Shown here: one piece after another, positions 1 through 8,974 of the stretch | How the letters are laid out: every line of letters starts with the position of its first letter | Position numbering within the stretch: the stretch's first letter is position 1 | DNA from: Gallicola sp. | GTDB taxonomy: Bacteria > Bacillota > Clostridia > Tissierellales > Peptoniphilaceae | DNA length: 34,930 bases | Direction of reading: 5' to 3' | NCBI GenBank assembly: GCA_012841535.1 | Contig: DUUN01000798.1 | Location: 1 to 34,930, forward strand | Translations under genes and position numbers: made by a program | The notes under the pieces: model-generated | What the model was told of the DNA's origin: nothing | Databases searched by the model: none | Seen by the model: only the letters and a program-made list of their open reading frames with translations

Positions 1-1
1 A

Positions 2-1417
2 ATATTTTCAATTATTATAATAGCTTGTCTTTATATTAAATTGAATTTTAAGGAACAGACAATTGAAGAAATTATTTATTATCTTGTTAATGATGCCGGA
101 CAAGCTTCTACAGATGTTTTTATTACTGCAATTATTAAATCTATAATTCCCTTTATTATATTGATTTTTGGATTATTGTTTTTAAAAAATAAATTATTTA
201 AAAATAAGGAAATAATTTTTACTACTATATTATTTTTATTAACTCTAGTTGTTTTTATAGTTAGCTTAAGAGTCGATGTCTTTATAAAAAACAATCTACA
301 ATCTTCAAGTTTTATAGAAGAAAACTATGTTGATGGTAGAGAGGTTAATATTAAGTTTCCTGAAAAGAAACGAAATCTAATAATAATATTTGCTGAAAGC
401 TTTGAAAATTCATTAATTAATAAGGAATTAGGCGGAGGCTGGGACTATTCTATTATGCCTGAAATGGAAGAATTAGCTTTGAATAATTTGAACTTTTCCA
501 ATAATGATAAAATTGGTGGCTTTTACCATACTAATGGCTCTACTTGGACAGTTTCTGGCTTAGTTGCAATAACCTCCGGTATTAATATGAAGATAAACAT
601 GGCAAATGCGTATTTTTCAAATAATTTTATGTCCGGAGCCTGCTCCCTTGGGGATATTTTAAAAGAAAACGGCTATAATTTAAAAATTTGCATGGGCTCT
701 GCTGCAGAATTTGGTGGAAAGGATAATTATTTTCTAAGTCATGGTGGCTATGATATTTTCGACTATAACTATGCCGTAGAAAATGGTTATATGAAAGCCG
801 AGGACAAGGTTTGGTGGGGCTTTGATGATTCCGACCTTTTTAAATGGTCAAAGGAAGAAACCCTAAAACTATCAGAAGAAAATAAACCCTTTAATTTAAT
901 AATTGAAACTGCAAACACCCATTTTGAAAATGGCTATTTAGAGGAAAATGCTCCAAATAATTTTAATAGTCAATATGAAAATGTTCATTCCTACTCATCT
1001 ACACAAATTAATGATTATATTAACTGGGTAAAAGAACAGGATTTCTACGAAGATACAACAATAGTAGTTCTAGGTGATCATTTAGGAATGCAAACGGATT
1101 TTTATGAAAGTAATATGACTCCCGGCTATGACAGAACAGTATACAATGTTTTTATAAACCCTGCTGTTAACACTAGTAATAATAAAAATAGAACTATAAC
1201 TTCCTTCGATATGTATCCTACTATTTTAGCAAGTATTGGAGCTGAAATTGAAGGAGACCAATTAGGCTTAGGAGTTAATTTGTTTTCAAAGAAAAAAACC
1301 CTATCAGAAAAACACGGTTATGACTATGTTAATAATGAAGTAGGAAAAAACTCCAATTTTTTCAATCATTATATACTTGGTGAAGATTATTTAGATGTAA
1401 TAAGAATTGGAAAATAG
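2..1417 (+). CDS. MdoB/LtaS-like phosphoglycerol transferase (5' partial)
   Basis: Membrane-anchored sulfatase-fold enzyme of the phosphoglycerol transferase / lipoteichoic acid synthase superfamily, expected to move glycerol-phosphate units onto an envelope glycolipid or glycan outside the cell. The frame is open to the window edge. A TTG exists at 41, but hydrophobic codons continue in frame upstream of it, so the true start and the first membrane helices lie outside the window. Counted from 41, two helices (about residues 30-48 and 58-77) precede the extracellular domain. That domain starts with FAESFEN (metal-binding Glu near 119), then STWTVSG (candidate nucleophile Thr near 168-170) and a later GDHLGM metal motif. 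The TWT-x-SG context is closer to MdoB/OpgB than to classical LtaS. The acceptor is unknown. The palindrome CCTATTTT-TT-AAAATAGG just after the stop has too short a loop for a terminator. Confidence 0.85.
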   Translation: MFSIIIIACLYIKLNFKEQTIEEIIYYLVNDAGQASTDVFITAIIKSIIPFIILIFGLLFLKNKLFKNKEIIFTTILFLLTLVVFIVSLRVDVFIKNNLQSSSFIEENYVDGREVNIKFPEKKRNLIIIFAESFENSLINKELGGGWDYSIMPEMEELALNNLNFSNNDKIGGFYHTNGSTWTVSGLVAITSGINMKINMANAYFSNNFMSGACSLGDILKENGYNLKICMGSAAEFGGKDNYFLSHGGYDIFDYNYAVENGYMKAEDKVWWGFDDSDLFKWSKEETLKLSEENKPFNLIIETANTHFENGYLEENAPNNFNSQYENVHSYSSTQINDYINWVKEQDFYEDTTIVVLGDHLGMQTDFYESNMTPGYDRTVYNVFINPAVNTSNNKNRTITSFDMYPTILASIGAEIEGDQLGLGVNLFSKKKTLSEKHGYDYVNNEVGKNSNFFNHYILGEDYLDVIRIGK

Positions 1418-1509
1418 ATTTTTAGCCTATTTTTTAAAATAGGGTATAATAATAGTTATGGCAATTATTCAATATTAATTTTACTAAGGTTACTATGTAA
1501 GGAGATTTA

Positions 1510-2262
1510 ATGAGCAAAAAAAAATTTGATGAAAACAAAACCAATAAAGAAGAAAGAATTGATAAACGTAAAACCCTCATTTTTAAAATAGTCTTTACCT
1601 TATTGGCAGTTTCTGTTGTTTTTTCCATTTATAATTTAATAAATGCACCATCTGGTGTTTCCAATAAAGAATATGAACTTGTAAAAAGTGACTATGTTTT
1701 AATGATTTTACAATGTATAGTAGGTATGATAGTAATTTTTCTACCTTCCCAGGTTGAAAGAAAATTCGGTATTGATATACCTGACACAATGGAAATAATT
1801 TATTTTATTTTTCTATTTTGTGCTATTTATTTAGGTGAGGTAAAAAACTTTTACTATAAAATACCCTACTGGGATACAATTTTACATGCCTTTAGTGCAA
1901 TGATGCTTGGTGCTTTAGGATTTATACTAGTTGATTTCTTTAATAAAAAAGCCATTAAAGGTACCCATTTAAGTCCATTTTTTGTTTCTTTATTTGCATT
2001 TTGTTTTGCAATGACCTGTGGTACTGTATGGGAAATTTACGAATACTTAGCAGATAGTATACTAGGTACTAATATGCAAAAGTTTATTACTGCCGAAGGT
2101 GTCATTTTAACAGGACATGCTGCTTTAGGGGACACAATGAAGGACATAATCGTTGATTTTATTGGTGCTTTTATAATAGTCACTTTAGGATATGTCCATT
2201 TAAGAAGAGCAGAGAAAAAAGAGTCTTTAAAAGAAGATAAAAACTTAGAGAGAATTGTTTAA
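1510..2262 (+). CDS. Polytopic membrane protein of unknown function
   Basis: A 250-residue membrane protein that I cannot assign to a characterised family. It has a charged N-terminus (residues 1-21), then about six hydrophobic segments near 22-44, 60-80, 93-109, 125-143, 155-172 and 212-232, and a charged C-terminal tail. Polar residues inside or beside helices look conserved in kind: WDTILHAFS (about 121-129), GTVWEIYEYLAD (171-182) and LGDTMKDIIVD (206-216). Paired His/Glu/Asp residues like these resemble small integral membrane enzymes or YjdF/DUF2238-like proteins, but that similarity is only from memory. The start is well set by AAGGAG 6-7 bases before ATG. A TATAAT at 1445-1450 is a possible -10 without a clear -35. 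A strong bidirectional terminator follows at once, so it is probably monocistronic. Confidence 0.8.
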   Translation: MSKKKFDENKTNKEERIDKRKTLIFKIVFTLLAVSVVFSIYNLINAPSGVSNKEYELVKSDYVLMILQCIVGMIVIFLPSQVERKFGIDIPDTMEIIYFIFLFCAIYLGEVKNFYYKIPYWDTILHAFSAMMLGALGFILVDFFNKKAIKGTHLSPFFVSLFAFCFAMTCGTVWEIYEYLADSILGTNMQKFITAEGVILTGHAALGDTMKDIIVDFIGAFIIVTLGYVHLRRAEKKESLKEDKNLERIV

Positions 2263-2298
2263 AAAAACCTTTAAATCCGATGGATTTAAAGGTTTTTT
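2262..2298. terminator. Bidirectional intrinsic terminator
   Basis: A perfect 17-bp stem (arms 2262-2278 and 2282-2298) with a 3-base loop, bounded by six A on one side and six T on the other. It therefore works as a terminator in both directions, serving the membrane protein gene on + and the convergent oligopeptidase gene ending at 2332 on -. Confidence 0.93.
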
Positions 2299-2331
2299 CT
2301 CTTAATTGCCAATTAATATAATAAATTTCCT

Positions 2332-4029
2332 TTAAAATTTACTATCATCTATGCTATTAAGTCTTTCCCTTAATGGTTTTATTGTTTCTTCAATTACCCC
2401 ATCATTAAAAGGATTTTTTAAATTTGCTAATTCCAGTAACTCTAAAAATGATTTACTACCACCGGCATCACAAAGTCTTAAATAATCCTCCCAAGCTTTT
2501 TCCCTATTTTCGTTGAATTTATTAAAGAATTGGAAAGCACAAACTTGAGCTAGCGTATAGTCTATATAATAGAAAGGTCTTTCAAATATATGACCTTGTC
2601 TATACCAGAAGCCTCCTCTTTCCAAAAATTCACTTTCTGAATAATCCTTAAAAGGCATATATTTCTTTTCTATTTCCCTCCATTTAGCCTTTCTTTCAGC
2701 AGGACTAGCTTCAGGGTTTCCATAAACAAAATGTTGGAATTCATCTACTGCTACACCATATGGTAAAAATTCCAAGGTTCCTGCTAAATGACTAAATTTA
2801 TATTTTTCTGTATCTTCTTTGAAGAATAATTCCATCCATGGATAGGTTATAAACTCCATACTCATAGAATGAATTTCAGCTGCCTCATATGTTGGAAAAC
2901 TATAAGCCGGAATACCTAAGTCCCTACTTCTATAAGTTTGAAAAGCATGACCTGCCTCATGAGTTAGTACATCAACATCTCCACTTGTTCCGTTAAAGTT
3001 GGAAAATATGAAAGGTGATTTATAATCATTTATAAACGTACAATAGCCTCCACTCATTTTCCCTTCTTTACTTACTAGGTCTAACAATTCCCTGTCTAAC
3101 ATAAAATTAAAAAACTCTTTAGTTTCAGGTGATAACTCGGAGTACATCTTCCTTCCGTTTTCTATAATCCAGTCCGGATCTCCTTGTGGTTTAGGATTTC
3201 CTGAAAGGAATTTAAAACCCTCATCATAATTTTTTAAAGAATAAAGACCAAGTCTTTTTCTTTGTCTTTCCTTAATGTCCACTACAAGTGAAACTACAGT
3301 TTCATATATTTGCTTTCTGTAATTTTTCACTTCCTCTGGTCCATAGTCAGAACGGTTCATTCTTTTATAACCAAGTTCAATATAATTATTATAGCCTAGT
3401 TTTTTAGCCATTTTAGTTCTAATTTTCACTAGTCTATCATAAATATCGTCAAATTTATCTTCATTTTCTTCAAAGAAATTCAAAAATGCATTTTCTGCAC
3501 TCTTTCTCATTTCCCTGTCCTTAGAAGTTCTAAAAGGTAACATTTGAGCTAAATTCCTTTTTTCACCTTCAAATTCAATTTCTGCTGAAGCAATTAATTT
3601 AGAATACTCGTTTACGGTTTTATTCTCTTCTATTAAATCCTCTATTATTTCTTCTGAAAATACTTCTAAACTCATATCCGTTAAGGTAAATAATTGCTTA
3701 CCCCATTTTTCTTCAAGTTCAGGTCTAAATTTAGACTTAACTACAGCCTTATCGAATTTATTTATAACCTTATCAAATTTAGGGCTATTTTCATCGAAGA
3801 ATTCCCTTTCTTTTTCATAGAATTCATCTTTAGTATTAATACTATAACGTATATGCATTAAAGTTCCCATAGTACTAACATTAGACATAATCTTCATAAT
3901 ATTTTCAAAATACTCTGACTGTTCTTCAAAAGTAGAAGCGTTTTCAAACTTATCAATTAAAATATTCATTTCCTCTTCTAATTTTTCAAAATCCGGTCTT
4001 ATATATTCATAATCTTTAAATTTTAGCAT
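2332..4029 (-). CDS. M3-family oligoendopeptidase
   Basis: Cytosolic zinc metallopeptidase of family M3 (565 residues) that cleaves short peptides. The zinc site HEAGH is at about 357-361, followed by the third ligand in EAAEIHSMSMEF (Glu about 385). The N-terminal half is the helical lid typical of the family, and there is no signal peptide. The length fits the shorter M3 oligoendopeptidase subfamily rather than the roughly 600-residue PepF. An ATG at 4041 is also in frame, but it lies inside the ribosome binding site ATGGAGG. GGAGG sits 5 bases before the ATG at 4029, so I take 4029 as the start. The gene is flanked by terminators on both sides and looks monocistronic. Confidence 0.95.
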   Translation of the reverse strand: MLKFKDYEYIRPDFEKLEEEMNILIDKFENASTFEEQSEYFENIMKIMSNVSTMGTLMHIRYSINTKDEFYEKEREFFDENSPKFDKVINKFDKAVVKSKFRPELEEKWGKQLFTLTDMSLEVFSEEIIEDLIEENKTVNEYSKLIASAEIEFEGEKRNLAQMLPFRTSKDREMRKSAENAFLNFFEENEDKFDDIYDRLVKIRTKMAKKLGYNNYIELGYKRMNRSDYGPEEVKNYRKQIYETVVSLVVDIKERQRKRLGLYSLKNYDEGFKFLSGNPKPQGDPDWIIENGRKMYSELSPETKEFFNFMLDRELLDLVSKEGKMSGGYCTFINDYKSPFIFSNFNGTSGDVDVLTHEAGHAFQTYRSRDLGIPAYSFPTYEAAEIHSMSMEFITYPWMELFFKEDTEKYKFSHLAGTLEFLPYGVAVDEFQHFVYGNPEASPAERKAKWREIEKKYMPFKDYSESEFLERGGFWYRQGHIFERPFYYIDYTLAQVCAFQFFNKFNENREKAWEDYLRLCDAGGSKSFLELLELANLKNPFNDGVIEETIKPLRERLNSIDDSKF

Positions 4030-4178
4030 AAGTACCTCCATTAATATTTATTATCACAAAATATATTTTACTACACTTTAGCTATTATATAAAGATTAAT
4101 TTATATTTATCATAATTATATCAATTTAGTTTAGCGATTTTATTAGTTCAAGTAATTTTCTTTAATTTTTTCCACAGA

Positions 4179-4209
4179 AAAACCACCTAATTTTTAATTA
4201 GATGGTTTT
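4179..4209 (-). terminator. Intrinsic terminator of the kinase-like/acetamidase operon
   Basis: A 12-bp stem (arms 4179-4190 and 4198-4209, one G-U pair on the transcribed strand) with a 7-base loop. It is followed on the minus strand by a run of five U. It lies about 10 bases after the stop of the gene at 4219. Confidence 0.85.
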
Positions 4210-4218
4210 ATTTTTTGC

Positions 4219-4812
4219 TTATAGATTAACAGCTTCTTCAATTAATTTTACACAATTGTCAATTCCTAATTCTCCACTATTTAATGTCATAGTAAAGTTT
4301 TCAACATCGCCCCATTCTCTATCGGTATAAAATTTATAGTAGACCCTTCTTCTTTTGTCCTTGTCCTTAAGTCTTTTTTCTAAACTTACTTCCCTATCTC
4401 CATATTTTTCCCTTACTCTTCTTTTCCGTTTTTTAAGATCAGCGTGAACAAAAACATGAATAGTGTCTTCCCTATCCCTTAGAATATAATCTGAGCAACG
4501 TCCAACTATTACAGCATTTTCTCCTGAGTCTGCTATTTCTTTAATTATTTTTGTTTGTGCTTCCCAAATATAATCATCTACAGACATTCCTCTATGGTCC
4601 CTTGCTAAAAGACCTATATTAAATAATCCTCTGTATGTATCTTTTTCCTCTGTTTCTTCAATAAATTCTTGACTAAATCCCGATTCTTCTGCAATTTTTT
4701 CTATGATTTCCCTATCATAGTATTTATAATTTAACTTTTCAGCTAACTCTTTTCCTACAGTTCTTCCACCACTACCAAACTGTCTACTAATAGTTATAAT
4801 TCTCTTAGTCAT
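4219..4812 (-). CDS. Cytidylate kinase-like P-loop protein
   Basis: A 197-residue protein of the cytidylate-kinase-like family (AAA_26/PF13189 type). The N-terminus reads ITISRQFGSGGRTVGKELAE, where GSGGRTVG (about 14-21) takes the place of the Walker A loop. It continues with a YYDREIIEKIAEESG segment and a basic LID-like stretch (RKRRVREKYGDRE, about 130-142). Members are often annotated as cytidylate kinase, but the substrate of this group is not established and a true cmk is normally longer. GAGGTGGG lies 4 bases before the ATG. It is 26 bases downstream of the acetamidase gene and shares its terminator, so the two are probably co-transcribed. Confidence 0.88.
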   Translation of the reverse strand: MTKRIITISRQFGSGGRTVGKELAEKLNYKYYDREIIEKIAEESGFSQEFIEETEEKDTYRGLFNIGLLARDHRGMSVDDYIWEAQTKIIKEIADSGENAVIVGRCSDYILRDREDTIHVFVHADLKKRKRRVREKYGDREVSLEKRLKDKDKRRRVYYKFYTDREWGDVENFTMTLNSGELGIDNCVKLIEEAVNL

Positions 4813-4838
4813 TTTCCCACCTCATCTTAATAAAATAT

Positions 4839-5738
4839 TTATAATAATTCCTTCATTGTTACAATATTTTTCGGTATTGCAGCCCTTGCTGTTTTCTTTG
4901 GATTAACTATTTGAGATATTTTTAAATCCATTACAAGACTTGCCAATACATAACTTTCTGCCCAGGAAATCTTCAAAGCATCTTTCATTAAATCAACTGC
5001 AGTACTAGCAGCCTCCTTTGTAGCCTCATCTAAACTTTCTCCGGAAGCAATTATTTCTATTCTGTCATTTAATTCTACAATAGGCCATTTTAATTTTCTC
5101 TTTGTCTTTATTACTTCGACTTCCAGTTCAATTTCACCGGAAATTTCAAGTCCTGTAAAACAAAGTTCACCATCCCCCATAACAGCATGTAAGTCCCCTA
5201 AGGCTAACATTGCTCCTTCTTGCTGCACTTGGAAATATAAGGAGCTACCCTTCCTTATAACAGTACTGTCCATATTTCCGCCATGTTTCCAAGGAGTATG
5301 GGTTCCCCATTTTCCATCTTCAACAGCTGGAGCAAGACCTATAACACCAATCATTGGACTAATTGGAATTTTCTTACCTAAATAATTTGCATAGCCATCT
5401 TTAACTTCAATTACCCTTACAATTGCTTCCTTAGATTCTTCTGCCAGACCACCGGCATTTGGAATTGCTGCTGCAACACCCTTGTCCTTTATTTCTATAT
5501 TAATAATATTAACCTTTAAAATATCTCCCGGCATTGCATTTTCAATATAAATAGGACCTGTAGCAGGATTTACAATGTCCATGTCTATTTCCATTAAAAC
5601 CTGCTCCTCCGATTTTATTTGTTCATGAAAGCAATCACATGTTTCTACAATAAATTTTTCCTTTGGTTTAACCCTATATTCTTCCTTCATACCATATTCG
5701 AAATTGTAGATAACATTTTCCTTACTAAACCTATTCAT
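4839..5738 (-). CDS. Acetamidase/formamidase family protein
   Basis: A 299-residue FmdA/AmdA-family amidohydrolase (PF03069 type) that would hydrolyse short aliphatic amides to ammonia and a carboxylate in the cytosol. Family hallmarks are visible in order: NPATGPIYIENAMPGD (about 57-72), the GTHTPWKHGGNMD segment with its candidate metal-binding His (about 145-157), and the LGDLHAVMGDGE motif (about 181-192). There is no signal peptide. AAAGGGGA lies upstream of the ATG. It is first in a two-gene unit with the cytidylate-kinase-like gene. The natural amide substrate cannot be read from the sequence. Confidence 0.9.
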   Translation of the reverse strand: MNRFSKENVIYNFEYGMKEEYRVKPKEKFIVETCDCFHEQIKSEEQVLMEIDMDIVNPATGPIYIENAMPGDILKVNIINIEIKDKGVAAAIPNAGGLAEESKEAIVRVIEVKDGYANYLGKKIPISPMIGVIGLAPAVEDGKWGTHTPWKHGGNMDSTVIRKGSSLYFQVQQEGAMLALGDLHAVMGDGELCFTGLEISGEIELEVEVIKTKRKLKWPIVELNDRIEIIASGESLDEATKEAASTAVDLMKDALKISWAESYVLASLVMDLKISQIVNPKKTARAAIPKNIVTMKELL

Positions 5739-5837
5739 AGTTTAAAAGTCCCCTTTCATCCTTAAAATTTATACTATACTAATTCAATACCCTAATTTTA
5801 CTATTTATAAAAGATTATTGGTTTTCATCTTCAATAT

Positions 5838-6271
5838 TTAAAAATATTTTTTAAAATTCTTTTGTAGCTTTATTTCCTTAAATCCTTTTTTCATATAAAA
5901 ATTATGAGCTTGCTCTCTTTTTTCTCTAGTAACAAGTCTTAGTCCCTTTGATGATTCATCCCTAGCCCATTTTTCTATACTGTCTATTAACATTCCACCT
6001 ATTCCCATATTTTGAAATCTTTTGCTACAACTAAAGCCATTATGTCTTTTAAGGAATCCTGGTATAGACTTTCATAATCATGGGCTTCTATATAGCCAAC
6101 TACTTCATCTTTATAAACTGCAACTAAAACTCTATAGTTATTATTACTTAATATTTTTTCTAATTTTTTCTTTGTTTTCTCTAAAGGATAATCATAACCT
6201 AGACTGTATTTATTTAATTTATATATGAAATCTGCATCATCTATATGACCTTGCCTTATAGTAATCTCCAT
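5838..6271 (-). pseudogene. GNAT acetyltransferase, frameshifted
   Basis: The first 90 codons (6271 to 5999) encode a GNAT N-terminus (ITIRQGHIDDADFIYKLNKY..., with YDYPLEKT) and then stop. Inserting one base in the four-T run at 6020-6023 (A run on the coding strand) restores QNMGIGGMLIDSIEKWARDE and a tail ending KNFKKYF with a stop at 5838-5840. The restored protein is about 144 residues, the same length as the intact neighbour at 6293. The break falls just before the acetyl-CoA-binding loop (MGIGG), so the truncated product should be inactive. GGAGAGG precedes the ATG at 6271. It is a tandem duplicate of the next gene, 22 bases away. Either a real lesion or a homopolymer sequencing error fits. 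Confidence 0.85.
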
Positions 6272-6292
6272 AACCTCTCCAAAACCCCTCTA

Positions 6293-6730
6293 TTAATCTC
6301 CCAACTCTTTTCTAAAATTCTCTTGTTTTTTTATTTTTTTATAGCCACATTTTCTATAAAACTTATGGGCATCTTCCCGTTCTTCGCCTGAAGCTAATCT
6401 AATATAGGAAACCTTTTCATCCCTTGCCCATTTTTCCACTGCTTCCATTAAATCTCTACCTATTCCTATTTTTTGGTATTTCTTTGAAACAGCAATTCCT
6501 AAAATATTTTTCATAGGTTTAGAATATATACACTGATAATTACTAGCATGTACATAGCCAATAACATTTCCGTCAATTTCTGCAACAAAAATCTTGTCTG
6601 ACTTACTTTTATTAATCTTCTTTAAATTTTCTACCGTTTCTTCCAAAGGATAATCATATTTCATTTCACTTTTGTTTAGCTGGTAAATAGCTTCACTATC
6701 ACCAATTTTAAATTCTCTTATAATTAACAT
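6293..6730 (-). CDS. GNAT family N-acetyltransferase
   Basis: A 145-residue single-domain GNAT acetyltransferase transferring acetyl from acetyl-CoA to an unknown amine. The acetyl-CoA loop is YQKIGIGRDLM (Q/R-x-x-G-x-G), preceded by the AVSKK beta-4 strand, and HKFYRKCGY forms the C-terminal motif. It shares YDYPLEET, EKWARDE and HxFYxKxG(Y/F) with the frameshifted copy downstream, so the pair is a tandem duplication. A GTG at 6736 overlaps the ribosome binding site AAAGGAG. The ATG at 6730 lies 5 bases after GGAG and is the better start. Substrate unknown. Confidence 0.88.
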   Translation of the reverse strand: MLIIREFKIGDSEAIYQLNKSEMKYDYPLEETVENLKKINKSKSDKIFVAEIDGNVIGYVHASNYQCIYSKPMKNILGIAVSKKYQKIGIGRDLMEAVEKWARDEKVSYIRLASGEEREDAHKFYRKCGYKKIKKQENFRKELGD

Positions 6731-6840
6731 AAGCACTCCTTTAAAATAACTGATTTTTATTACCTTATCCGACCTGTTTATTTAATTATTACATATCATA
6801 TTATCATATAAGTACCCTATTAAATTAATTTGTTTCAAAA

Positions 6841-6876
6841 AAAGGAAATCCATATTTCTTAATAGGGATTTCCTTT
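6841..6876 (-). terminator. Intrinsic terminator after ABC permease 1
   Basis: An 11-bp stem (arms 6841-6851 and 6866-6876) starts 3 bases after the stop of the gene at 6880. On the minus strand it is followed by a run of seven U (A run just left of the stem). Confidence 0.88.
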
Positions 6877-6879
6877 ATC

Positions 6880-8973
6880 TTATAAAATATTTAATATTTT
6901 ACATATTTTTTTAAAGCTTAGCTTATACAAAACATAAATTATAGCAGACATTACTATAACTACTCCCATACTAATTCCAAATCCAATAAATTCCTGTTCT
7001 GTAAATTGTCCATCATTTGAGTATAGAATCATAGTATAAAAAGCTACTATTACAATAGTTCCAATTAAAGTTGGAGATAAGAATATTTTAGATATTTGGG
7101 ACTTCATAGATTTCTGAAGGTAGTTATTATTTGCCCCAATACGTTTTAAATCCTCATAGACCCTTTTGCTATTTAAGCCGGTGGTTAAGCTTCTTACATA
7201 TAAAATTACTATTACTGCAGAAAAACAAATTATAGCAATAAATACAAATAAGAGTAAAAAAACTGCATATTGTTTTAGAAAATCCATCTTGTTCATTATT
7301 CCAAAATTTGGCATATATTTCCAACTACTTCTAAAATCAGATGAATCCTTTAACCTATAATCAACCTTATATGAATCCGTATCATATTCTTTCCCTTCTT
7401 TTTCGGCAACTATTTTTGAAACAGGGTCCCAATATAAAAATTGTTCCACTTTAGAATCGGAATGTTCTACTATTTCATCAAATAGTAAATTCGCAAAGTC
7501 ATAGCTTGCCTCTGGATTTTTTACATTGAAAAAAACTATTTTTTCCAGCCATTCCGGTGTTAAACCCCTTGTGATTTTTCCATAGTCTTCCTTTGATAAG
7601 ATTCTATATCCAAATAAGGAATTATTTCTAAGTTTTAGTTTTGATGGTCTAACCTTCATTTCATCACCTGTAACAATATTTGTTATTAGGGAAAGATCCT
7701 CACTGCTTCTAAAATCACTGCTTCCATCATTACTTAAGATAGTTATAACTTCACCAGGTTTAATAGTAATATTTTCTCCTGTTAGTCTATTATAGGCCTC
7801 TTCCGATAAAAACCTACCACTTGTTAATAGGGTTTTATATTCAAAGGTTATTTTCCTATTGTCCTCTAGTCTTTCTAACTCACCATCTACACCTAATATA
7901 GCCATAGGCTCTGTCCTATACTCTGTAATTTCTACATCCTCTTCTTGGGCTAAAGCAAAAATATCATCTTTACCTATCATTTTTTGGTCTTGTCTATAAT
8001 TAAAGGAATAATCCACCTTACTTTCCTTAAATACATTTTCTGATGCTGAAAACATTAAGGGAGTATAGAAGGATGCAAAATAACCTCCTGCTATTAGTAG
8101 GCTTATAACTATCATATTTCTTACAGTTTGACGACCTTCAAATTTCATCATACTGGTACTTATTATATTTTTATATTTATTTTTTCTACCTCCCCATCCC
8201 TTAACAACAGTATGAAGCATTATCATGTACAGTCCTATTAAGGCCGGTAAATAAAAAATACCTGAAAGCCAATCCGGTGGAAAATAAGAAAACTTTTCTA
8301 TAATAAACCCCGAGGAGGAGTATCCTAAAAAACCTCCTATAAGCATTAAAAGTATTCCAACAAAACCATACCAACTTGGAACATCTTTAATAGGTTCAGA
8401 TTTTTTAGATTCCTGAACTATATCTATTATATTTGTTCTATTTATAAACTGTTTCATTCGAATAAATGACAGTACTGTAATTACTAGTATAAATAAAGCC
8501 GATAAGGCTATTGCCTTATATGAAATATTTAATACCATGTCAGGTGTGTCTACAATGAAAATTCTAAATAATTTCCAAATTCCAAGGGCAAATACCACTC
8601 CTAATCCTATGCCTATAAAAGAAACTATTAAGACAAGTGTTAAAATATCCCTAATTAAAAAATATTCAATCTTTTTCTTAGAAGTACCTAAGGCCATAAG
8701 GACTCCCACTTCCCTGGATTTATAGCGTAAAAATAAACCTATAGCATAATTTACAAATACAATACATCCAATTACAGCAATTGTAAAAATCATCATCATC
8801 TGTTTTCTTGAATCTCCACCTGGTGGAAGAATTCTTTGTACCGTTCTTGAGTTCATAATAGTTAAGTAGGAAGTTATTAAAAGTACAGATAATAAAATAC
8901 TTCCTAACATAAAATAATATTTATTTTTGTTCTTACTTCTTAATTTTTTATTTATCCTTTTAAAATCCATCAT
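6880..8973 (-). CDS. FtsX-type ABC transporter permease (BceB-like), module 1
   Basis: A 697-residue permease of the BceB/FtsX class, which works with its ATPase to remove or sense envelope-active peptides. Hydrophobic segments lie near 18-40, 57-80, 105-130, 148-170, 205-222, 235-255 and 285-305. A large extracytoplasmic region (about 310-570) follows, then three C-terminal helices, which is the BceB topology with the ligand-binding domain between helices 7 and 8. A GTG at 8988 lies within the preceding gene and overlaps the ribosome binding site. GAGGAG sits 7 bases before the ATG at 8973, so 8973 is preferred and the gene begins 1 base after the ATPase stop. The ligand is unknown. It is paralogous to the permease at 15187. 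Confidence 0.9.
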   Translation of the reverse strand: MMDFKRINKKLRSKNKNKYYFMLGSILLSVLLITSYLTIMNSRTVQRILPPGGDSRKQMMMIFTIAVIGCIVFVNYAIGLFLRYKSREVGVLMALGTSKKKIEYFLIRDILTLVLIVSFIGIGLGVVFALGIWKLFRIFIVDTPDMVLNISYKAIALSALFILVITVLSFIRMKQFINRTNIIDIVQESKKSEPIKDVPSWYGFVGILLMLIGGFLGYSSSGFIIEKFSYFPPDWLSGIFYLPALIGLYMIMLHTVVKGWGGRKNKYKNIISTSMMKFEGRQTVRNMIVISLLIAGGYFASFYTPLMFSASENVFKESKVDYSFNYRQDQKMIGKDDIFALAQEEDVEITEYRTEPMAILGVDGELERLEDNRKITFEYKTLLTSGRFLSEEAYNRLTGENITIKPGEVITILSNDGSSDFRSSEDLSLITNIVTGDEMKVRPSKLKLRNNSLFGYRILSKEDYGKITRGLTPEWLEKIVFFNVKNPEASYDFANLLFDEIVEHSDSKVEQFLYWDPVSKIVAEKEGKEYDTDSYKVDYRLKDSSDFRSSWKYMPNFGIMNKMDFLKQYAVFLLLFVFIAIICFSAVIVILYVRSLTTGLNSKRVYEDLKRIGANNNYLQKSMKSQISKIFLSPTLIGTIVIVAFYTMILYSNDGQFTEQEFIGFGISMGVVIVMSAIIYVLYKLSFKKICKILNIL

Positions 8974-8974
8974 T

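Noticed and set aside
1428..1445. A terminator after the MdoB-like gene
   Set aside because: The palindrome has only a 2-base centre and no T run, so it cannot form a normal intrinsic terminator. It may only be AT-rich coincidence.
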